From CAZFYZ01 sp964523735 (lineage in GTDB: Bacteria; Armatimonadota; UBA5829): 60,592 bases of DNA. The notes beneath the pieces are model-generated. The model had not been told where the DNA came from. It did not search any database and saw nothing but the letters and a program-made list of their open reading frames with translations. A program made the translations under genes and the position numbers. This document shows positions 16,159 to 23,600 of the stretch, piece after piece. Position 1 is the first letter of the stretch, and every line of letters begins with the position of its first letter. The stretch is taken from assembly GCA_964523735.1 (NCBI GenBank), contig CAZFYZ010000006.1, positions 1-60,592 of the forward strand. Reading direction: 5' to 3'.

Positions 16159-17310
16159 TCAGAAGTTGATCCTGTGCCTTCGCATGCTGATCCCCTGCAA
16201 CAACCCGATCGCCAGCAGATTTGACATCAAGCTGCTTCCACCCGCGGAGCAGAGTGGCAGTGGGACACCGGTGACCGGCATAATGCCAAGGGTCATGCCA
16301 GTATTGACGAAGATGTGGAATAGGAACATCCCTATGATGCCGGCGCAGATCGCTCGCCCGGTCGCGTCTTCGGTTGCCGACATGATATTGAGCGCGCGCC
16401 ACAGCAGAATGAGGTAGAGCGCCATCAGAGTGGCGCCGCCGACGAAACCAGTCTCTTCGCCCACCACCGTGAAGATGAAGTCCGTGTGTTGCTCGGGTAT
16501 GAAGTTGAGCTGTCGCTGAGTGCCCTTCAGAAACCCTTTGCCCATGAACTGGCCAGAGCCTACTGCGATGCGCGACTGCGTCACGTGGTACCCGCTGCCC
16601 AGCGGGTCGGATGCAGGGTTGATGAAACTAATGACCCGGTTCTTCTGGTAATCCTTCAGTAGTCCCGGGACGTTCCATGCGGTCAGCGCCAGCACCGCGC
16701 CCACTCCAGCGAACACCAGGATGTTCTTGATGTCTGTCCCGGCCACAAACGTCATCGAAATCCAGATCGCAACCAGCACAAGGCTTGTACCCAAGTCTGG
16801 CTGCTTGAATACCAACAGCATTGGGATGGCTAGATAGCCAAGCGAGGAAGCGAAAACCCCCATCGACTTGATCTCGTCGTGGCGCTTGACAAGGAACACA
16901 GCAAGGGCAATGATCAGTCCAATCTTTGCGAACTCAGATGGCTGCAATTGGATGGGGCCGACCCCAATCCACCGCTGCGCGCCTTTTGCTGAGCTGCCGG
17001 TTACCAGAACGGCAATGAGCATCAGCAGCACCATACCGTAGATCTTGCCTGCATAGCGATGGTAGAAGTTGGTATCGATAGAAGCTACAATGGCCGCTCC
17101 GATCAGGCCGATAATGGCGAAGACTATCTGCTTTTCGACGTAGCCGGCGCCCTTGTGCCCTCCGTTGCTGGCAGAGTAGATCGCCACGCAGCCGAAAGCG
17201 ATGATCGCGAGGGTCGCCATCATCAGTGTGTAATCGAAGTTCTTCAGATACCTGCGCTCGACCATCTCTTGTGTTCTCGTACTCTCGTGCTTCTGTGATG
17301 GGTCTGCCAT
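16159..17310 (-). CDS. rodA: Rod-shape/peptidoglycan glycosyltransferase RodA (SEDS family)
   Basis: RodA polymerises lipid II during cell elongation, with a class B PBP partner. The 383-residue protein has about ten membrane segments and the SEDS landmarks: the WIGVGPIQLQPSEFAKI loop, VFKQPDLGTSLVLVAIW, the large periplasmic loop with GSGYHVTQSRIAVGSG and FIPEQHTDFIFTVVGEE, and the C-terminal PVTGVPLPLCSAGGSSL. The last motif is usually PFxSYGGSS, so Ala replaces Tyr here, a minor variation. I favour RodA over FtsW because of the HTDFIFTVVGEE form. The ATG at 17310 is directly preceded by an in-frame GTG. It diverges from the M16 pair; no mreBCD genes are adjacent. Confidence 0.9.
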   Translation of the reverse strand: MADPSQKHESTRTQEMVERRYLKNFDYTLMMATLAIIAFGCVAIYSASNGGHKGAGYVEKQIVFAIIGLIGAAIVASIDTNFYHRYAGKIYGMVLLMLIAVLVTGSSAKGAQRWIGVGPIQLQPSEFAKIGLIIALAVFLVKRHDEIKSMGVFASSLGYLAIPMLLVFKQPDLGTSLVLVAIWISMTFVAGTDIKNILVFAGVGAVLALTAWNVPGLLKDYQKNRVISFINPASDPLGSGYHVTQSRIAVGSGQFMGKGFLKGTQRQLNFIPEQHTDFIFTVVGEETGFVGGATLMALYLILLWRALNIMSATEDATGRAICAGIIGMFLFHIFVNTGMTLGIMPVTGVPLPLCSAGGSSLMSNLLAIGLLQGISMRRHRINF

Positions 17311-17393
17311 CACAACTCGTAATGCGGAACATAAACAATTATAATGGTTTTGGTCGAGGTGTGCGAGCGTAACGCCACCTGAATGGAGATAGC

Positions 17394-18710
17394 ATGACCT
17401 ATAAACAGCCTACGGTTGCGTTGGTGCTTCTGTTTTTGGCCACGGGAACCGTTCACGCGCAGCAGGCGGTGCCCACAGTCACCGGAATGGGAAACGGATT
17501 GACAGTGATCCTCCTCGAGGATCACGCGGCCCCCCTGGTGGGTGTTGACGTGTGGGTGAAGGCCGGCAGTGGCAACGAGACCCCCAAGAACAACGGCGTC
17601 TCGCACTTTATCGAGCACCTGGTTTTCGGTGCTACCAAGAAGCGTGACGCGGGTGAGTTGGACCTGGAGATGGAAAGTGTCGGGGCCACCCTCAACGCCC
17701 GAACCTCCCGCGACTGGGCGCACTTCAGCACGACTGTCAGCTCAAGATACCTGCCCAAAGCACTCGATGTTCTCGCCGATGCGCTCTCGAATGCCCAGTT
17801 CCGCGAGCAGGAACTGCAGCAGGAGCGTCTTGTGCTCCTGGAGGAAATCGCCAAACTGCAGACTGACCCGATCGAGGTCTGCAAGCACGCGATCGAGGCC
17901 GAGCTTTATGGCTCGCACCCGTACGGCCTGCCAGTGGAAGGGACGCAGGAGAACATACGCACCATTAGCCGACAGGATATCATCGACTACTACCGCACCT
18001 ACTACGTCCCGAAGAACACGGCCGTCGTCCTCGTCGGGGACATCGACAAGCAGCGCGCTCTTTCTGAGATCGGAAAGGCATTTCAGGGCTACGGGTCCGC
18101 CGCATTGCCAGAGTTGCCCACTGCGGAGCTCAAGCCGCCGGACAAGCAGATTAGCAAGCGGATCACCAAGCCGTTCAAGCTCACCTACCTGACCATCGGC
18201 TTCGCCGGGCCTGTCGGAAATGACTTCTCCGATGTCTGCGCCACTGACTTGATGCTTGCCTACATGGGCTATGGATACCGCTCCTGGATGGTGGACGAAC
18301 TGCAGGGGAAGATGAAGCTGGCGACGCTCGTTTCAGCAGATTACCTTACGCAGCGGCAGCGCGGTATCATCACGCTGTTTGCAGCTCCGACGGATGGGAA
18401 CCTCGACAAGGCTAGAGGAGCGATTTTCGCCAAGATCGCCAGCCTGCGCTCCGAGGGTATTCCAGATGATGGGCTGGCCATCGCCAAGAGGTCGCTGTTG
18501 GGCGACTTCGCCTTTCAGAACGAGACCTACGGCGGGCGCGCGAACTCGATTGGCTTCTACTTCGTCGCTTCCGAGCCTGATTTTGCCGCTAACTACATCA
18601 ACTGCATCCAGTCCGTCACCAATGCTGACATAATCCGCGTCGCGCAGAAGTACCTTGATGCTTCGAGATGTGTGGTCCTCGTGGTCGGGCCGAATGGAGG
18701 TGCGCTATGA
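17394..18710 (+). CDS. M16 family zinc metallopeptidase, catalytically intact member
   Basis: The 438-residue protein has a signal peptide (residues 1-23, ending VHAQ) and an M16 domain pair. The inverted zinc motif HxxEH is HFIEH at 71-75, with the third ligand Glu expected in the LLEEIAKL stretch at 148-153. The second half has the usual R/Y region (YRSWMVDEL). M16 peptidases are clam-shell enzymes that degrade peptides; bacterial periplasmic members are often made as a pair of half-enzymes. The gene overlaps the next M16 gene by ATGA, and that partner lacks the zinc motif, matching such an active/inactive heterodimer. GGAG stands just before the ATG. Confidence 0.9.
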   Translation: MTYKQPTVALVLLFLATGTVHAQQAVPTVTGMGNGLTVILLEDHAAPLVGVDVWVKAGSGNETPKNNGVSHFIEHLVFGATKKRDAGELDLEMESVGATLNARTSRDWAHFSTTVSSRYLPKALDVLADALSNAQFREQELQQERLVLLEEIAKLQTDPIEVCKHAIEAELYGSHPYGLPVEGTQENIRTISRQDIIDYYRTYYVPKNTAVVLVGDIDKQRALSEIGKAFQGYGSAALPELPTAELKPPDKQISKRITKPFKLTYLTIGFAGPVGNDFSDVCATDLMLAYMGYGYRSWMVDELQGKMKLATLVSADYLTQRQRGIITLFAAPTDGNLDKARGAIFAKIASLRSEGIPDDGLAIAKRSLLGDFAFQNETYGGRANSIGFYFVASEPDFAANYINCIQSVTNADIIRVAQKYLDASRCVVLVVGPNGGAL

Positions 18711-20083
18711 TCACGAGAGTCTGCACCGCAGTTCTGCTAGCTGTTCTCTTGATCACTCTCTCGTTCAGCGTGACATTGGGCGCGGAGGAGTCCGGCTGCA
18801 TCAAGAGAGTCCTGGAGAATGGCGTAACTGTCATTGTCAAACCTGAGGCCGGAAGCGGGCTTGTTGCCATCGTGGCGGCCGTCAAAACCGGGGCCGGCCA
18901 GGAGAGCATCCAGAACGCCGGCATCGGCAACTTCGTGGCGCAGCTGCTGCTGGCATCCACGAGATCCAGCTCGGCTGACGAGGTTGCCGCTGTGGCCGAT
19001 TCGGTTGGAGGTAACATCGCGGCCCAGTGGCATCAGGATTTCACGGAGATCCGCGCGATCACCACGTCCGCTATGTTCAACCGAGCCATGAACCTGATAG
19101 GCGAGTCGATGACGGAGGCTAACTTCGAGGGCAGCTACGTCGAGCAGGTGCGTTCAGATCTGCTCGTGAACGTTAGAACGGAGAGCGACGACGTCTTCCA
19201 GACCGCTTACTCCACACTCAGGGAGATGCTCTACCAGGACAATGGTTACAGGAGGCCGACCTCCGGCTTCGAGCGTGTCATCAAGCAGGCTACTCCGCAG
19301 GATCTGCGCAGGTTCTACAGCGCCTACTACGTGCCGAACAACATCGTGATCTCCATAGCAGGTGATGTGACTGTCGAGCAGGCGTTGGATCGAGCGAGCA
19401 AAGCTTTCGCGGGCATACCTGCCGGCAAGCTGCCGATCGACAGGGGCGTGCCGGATGAGAAGCTGGACCGGAGTGCGTTCAAGGCCTCCGAGGCGGACAT
19501 TCCTGCAGCGTATATGCTGCTTGGCTGGCTGCTGCCGAGGGCAAGCGATCCTGATTTCCCGGCGCTCGTGGTGGCCTCCAACGCGCTTGGGGGCGGGAAG
19601 GGTTCGCTGATGTTCCGTGAACTGAGGCAGAAGCGCGGCATGGGCTACGACGTGGGGGCGATGTACCCCCGGCTCAAGTACCAGAGCCACCTGCTCGCCT
19701 ATGTTGTGACCGACCCATACAAGCAGATCATCCCCGGCCTCCGGGGTTCGCTAGTCCTCGACGAGGTCAAGTCGGCGCTACTCGAGCAAGTGCAGACGCT
19801 CAAGGACAAGCCTCTTTCTGAGAAGGATCTCCAGCGTGCCAAGGGCTACGTAATCGGCACCTTCGCTCTCTCGCAGCAGCGGCTGATGGACCGCGCGTTC
19901 ATCCAAGCCTGGCTGGAGGCGACGGGACAGGGCTGCGAGTCCGTCAAGAGCTTCCCCGAGCAGATTGACAAGGTCACTGCCGAAGATGTCCAGCGAGTGG
20001 CGAACAAGTACCTCACGAACTACGCTGCGATCGTGATCGTGCCCAAGGGCAACTCACCGAGCGCCGGCCAGGCTACTCCCTAG
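18707..20083 (+). CDS. M16 family peptidase homologue, inactive partner
   Basis: This 458-residue protein has a signal peptide (about 1-26) and the same overall M16 fold as its upstream neighbour (NGVTVIVKPEAGSG, YYVPNNIVISIAGD, RQKRGMGYDVGAMY). At the place of HxxEH it has NFVAQ (75-79), so it cannot bind zinc in the usual way. It keeps the RxxxxY-type substrate-binding region of the C-terminal half (LRQKRGMGY), which in known heterodimers is supplied by the inactive subunit. The start overlaps the previous stop (ATGA), implying coupled translation and a 1:1 complex. An upstream open frame (from 18668) lies inside the first gene and is not used. Confidence 0.88.
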   Translation: MITRVCTAVLLAVLLITLSFSVTLGAEESGCIKRVLENGVTVIVKPEAGSGLVAIVAAVKTGAGQESIQNAGIGNFVAQLLLASTRSSSADEVAAVADSVGGNIAAQWHQDFTEIRAITTSAMFNRAMNLIGESMTEANFEGSYVEQVRSDLLVNVRTESDDVFQTAYSTLREMLYQDNGYRRPTSGFERVIKQATPQDLRRFYSAYYVPNNIVISIAGDVTVEQALDRASKAFAGIPAGKLPIDRGVPDEKLDRSAFKASEADIPAAYMLLGWLLPRASDPDFPALVVASNALGGGKGSLMFRELRQKRGMGYDVGAMYPRLKYQSHLLAYVVTDPYKQIIPGLRGSLVLDEVKSALLEQVQTLKDKPLSEKDLQRAKGYVIGTFALSQQRLMDRAFIQAWLEATGQGCESVKSFPEQIDKVTAEDVQRVANKYLTNYAAIVIVPKGNSPSAGQATP

Positions 20084-20090
20084 GCGTTCG

Positions 20091-20200
20091 CGCTGACGCT
20101 TCGATACGCTGTCGCTACTCAGCGAAACGGATTTGGGCAAGCGGTCTGGGGCAGGCGCTGACGCTTCGACACGCTGCCGCCACTCAATGAAACGGACTTG
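20091..20200. repeat. Direct repeat of 45 bases, two copies
   Basis: Copies at 20091-20135 and 20156-20200 begin CGCTGACGCTTCGA and end GAAACGGA(T/C)TTG. By eye they match at 39 of 45 positions, with a period of 65 bases. They lie just after the stop of the second M16 gene. The core resembles dispersed CTTCGACA...GAACGG repeats of environmental genomes (from memory, unverified). Confidence 0.75.
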
Positions 20201-20440
20201 TGCGAAGTACAGAGGGTGGGGGATGCGGGCGTGAAGCGCCTGGGCTCAGATATGAGGGAGTTCAGTCATGTGGGAATCCATGTACCGCCAGTGCTGAGTA
20301 GGTTCTGCAAGAACCATATCGAAGCACGTTGCCGAAGCTCCGGGCCCCTCGATACGGCCCACAGACCGGGCCTACTCGGGGCCTGCGGACGAAGAACGTT
20401 CCCGCGAGACTGCACAGATACGCAGACATCTACCGCATGA

Positions 20441-20477
20441 GTATACGCCGGAGCTGGATTCCAGCTCTGGCGTATAC
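20441..20477. repeat. Near-perfect 37-base palindrome
   Basis: Left arm GTATACGCCGGAGCTGG (20441-20457), spacer ATT, right arm CCAGCTCTGGCGTATAC (20461-20477). The 17-base arms match except one position, which would be a G:U pair in RNA. It may be a mobile palindromic element or a strong hairpin. Confidence 0.8.
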
Positions 20478-20513
20478 ACTTATGCCCGGCCACTACGAAT
20501 GGTTGGGCTAGTC

Positions 20514-20544
20514 GGCCCACGCCGCCTTAGGAGCAGCGTGGGCC
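20514..20544. repeat. Inverted repeat with 9-base arms
   Basis: GGCCCACGC (20514-20522) and GCGTGGGCC (20536-20544) are perfect arms around a 13-base loop. It lies between the 37-base palindrome and the terminator-like hairpin at 20564. Confidence 0.65.
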
Positions 20545-20563
20545 TGACAATCGGTCCGGAAGA

Positions 20564-20596
20564 GCGCACTACTCACGATGTCCGTGAGTAGTGCGC
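20564..20596 (-). terminator. Hairpin downstream of the beta-helix gene
   Basis: GCGCACTACTCACG (20564-20577) pairs with CGTGAGTAGTGCGC (20583-20596): a perfect 14-base stem with a five-base loop, nine bases beyond the stop codon of the minus-strand gene. No long T run follows, so it may act mainly as an mRNA 3' end barrier. Confidence 0.7.
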
Positions 20597-20605
20597 GGTA
20601 GTAGT

Positions 20606-23600
20606 CTAGTCGTAGACCTTGACGTCGGCCAGCGCCCTCGGGCGAACCGCCAACGCGCCACCAGTTGTGAGTCCGGCAGGGCCGGATACGCTGATGTGCT
20701 TACCCACGACGATACTGCTGGTGTCGAACGGGCTTACAAGCCCGTCGAGGACAATCGTGACCACAACGCCGCTGCCATCATCGATGGTAGCTGCGGCTGC
20801 AGTCTTTGTCATGACCTCGCCCCAGACTCTGACAAACAGGCCGCCGTTACCGGCAAGAGCCTTGCCGCCCATACCTAGCGTGCCAAGCTCGCCGCCGGAT
20901 ACCTTGGTCTGAGCCGTCGCAGCGATGTACTTCTCGCCGTTGGCGTCGACGGAGATGGCGCCAGTCAGCATTACCCTGTCGCCTTCCGCGATCGCGGGAA
21001 GTCCGCTCGCTGGGATAACCATGATGCCGACCGTTCGGTCCGCATCCTCGACGTAGTATCTACCATCGGAGAACACGCCCGTTGCAACGGTGGCAACTTG
21101 AGCAGTCGTTATCTTGACATTGGTCCCGACCGGCTGGCCGAGAGCCTCGCGCAGAGTGGCCACCTCGACCGGCGGCACTTCGGTAGCCTCGTAGGCGCCC
21201 ATATCAGGAGCGAGCCCCTCGTAAGGCAGGCCGAGGTTGATGCCGGCATCGATGCACGGCGATCCAGCGGCCAAGTGATAGTCATACTCTGCTGCATTCA
21301 CGAACATCGGGTCCGTGAAGATGTCGTGCGGGCCGCCTGTTACCGTGGGTCCGCAGTTGAAGATGCAGTTGTAGTCTTCAGTCACACCTGCGGCCATATC
21401 GTTGAACGCGCCGGAGGTAACTCCGCTGAAGATGCAGTTCTGGACGGTGACCTGAGTGGTGGATCCACCCTCTCCAGGCAACGAGTACAGAATGACTCCG
21501 TTGGTCGCCGCACCCGCACCATAGACGGTGCAGTTGCGGATTACGCCGTGACCGCCAAAGCCGAGTTCGAATGCTCCCTCGGTCGACGCGGCGATGTTGT
21601 AGATCACGTTGTTCTCGCATACGAAGTTGTCGATGCCAAAGAGGACAACGCCGATCAACGCCAAGTCATGGCCAACGCAGTTCCTGATAGTCACGTCCTT
21701 GACGGACACGATGTTCCCGGACGCGAAGCCCGACCAGTTAGTCTCGAGATCGATGCCGTAGGAGCTATTCATGTACTCGAACCCATCAATCACGAGGTAG
21801 CTGACACCCATGGTGTCGATGTTGAACGTCGTGCCATTGGGGTTCAGGCCATCCAGAATGGCTCCGGGTTCGGCCTGGTAGGTGATCGGCGCGCCAGGGG
21901 CGCCGCTGCGGCTCAGCTGCACGTTGGCTGTCAACGCTGCTCCGTCCGGCCTGGTGATCGTCCGGACTGAGTTGTAGACACCGGGCTTGACGATGATCGT
22001 GTCACCCGGCAGAAGCCAGCCGTGGACGTCACCATTATCGACACTTGCCCAAGCCTCCTCAACGCTCAGACCGGTATCCAGGTTATTGCCGCCGGGCTTT
22101 ACGTAGAAGGTGCGTGCAGTCGTGCGCGCTGTAAGCGAGAAGTCGTGGGTTCCAGGAACCGTGACAGTCGCTGTTGCCGAGTTGGCCATCGCATGACTCG
22201 CCGTGACTGTGCGGCTGCCGGGGATCGTCCACAGAGTGTAGTACCCGTTTGCGTCCGTGAATGCCATAAGACCCAGGTCGTCGACAACCTTGGCGTATGC
22301 CGCCGGCACCGAGTCGATTGTGACTGTTCCGGTCAGCGTGGCGGGCACATAGGTGTAGTCCGTCTCGAACGCCCCTCGATCAGGAGCAGGCGGATTGTAA
22401 GAGAGCCCGACTTCCACGCCAGTGTTGATGCACGGCGAGTATTGTGTCAGATGATAGTCGTGGCCAGCCGCATCCACAAAGAGCGGGTTGGCGATCTGGT
22501 CGTTGGCGCCTTGCGTCACACCGAAGTATGGCGTGGTGCCGAATATGGTGTTGTAGTCGCTGTCGATATTGCCAGTCTCGTAGGGGTCTCGAATGCCATA
22601 CTGGGCATTGTTCATGAAGATGGAGTTGCGAATGACGACACCCGTTCCGGCATCGCCATAGAGGGTTACGCCTCTGCTCGAACCAACTCCAACGCAGTTA
22701 GTGATGTTGACCCCGCTGATCAGTTCCCGCAGATCGAAGCAGCTGGTGCCGCCGCAATCGTAGACGATGCACCGTATGAACGATACGTTGGCTGTGCCGA
22801 GCACGATGTTCGCATCTGCGATGCAGTCATGAGATACGCAGTCTTCGTATGTTACGTTGCTGCTTGCTCCGGATGTCTGTGTCACGGTGCCGTACAGCGA
22901 GTTTGTGAACTCAAACCCAATGATCTTGGTATAGCTGGCCCCAGCTGCCCAGACACCGTAGTTGCTAACGCCTTGGCCGTCCACGACCACCCCAGGCTCT
23001 GCCTGATATATGATCGGTGCCTCCGGCGTGCCGCTTCGGGTGAGTCCTATGGAAGTCGGGAATCCATAGACAGACCAGGGGCGGTAGTATGTGTAGGTCC
23101 CAGCAATGACCTGGACCGTGTCACCCGGCTGAACGATACCGAAGCCGTCACCGTTGTCGATGGTTGCCCAAGCGGTAGCGGGAGTCAGACCGTCCGAGTA
23201 GTCATCGCCGTCGGTCTTCACATAATAGGTGAAAGGTCCGGCAGTGAGATCTCTCCCCGGCAGAACGAGGTGCTTTACACCCGGAGCTGTGGCAGTAGCC
23301 GACCCCGAGGCCGTCGCGAACGGACTCCTGGCTGTGACCGTGTAGCTCCCTGCGGGAACAACAAAGGTGTAAACACCGTTGGCGTCCGCAATAGTCGAAA
23401 CGCCGAGGCTCTCGATCGAGACCTTCGCCGACGCGGCCGGCGTTATCGTAACGCCATCATCGAGGGCGACCGAGCCCGTGATGGCCGCGAACGCGAAGTC
23501 CTTGGTTCCGGGAGCAGCCACCGAGGTATCTGTCAGAGTCGCTCCGCCATACTCGGCGGTAACGGAATGGGTTCCAGCCGGCAGCGGCAGCATGTAGCTG

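Larger units (their letters stand above)
20201..20605. other. Gene-free, hairpin-rich interval
   Basis: About 400 bases between the M16 pair and the convergent beta-helix gene hold no gene I can support. They contain three strong dyads in a row: a near-perfect palindrome at 20441-20477, a 9-base stem at 20514-20544 and a 14-base stem at 20564-20596. Confidence 0.7.
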
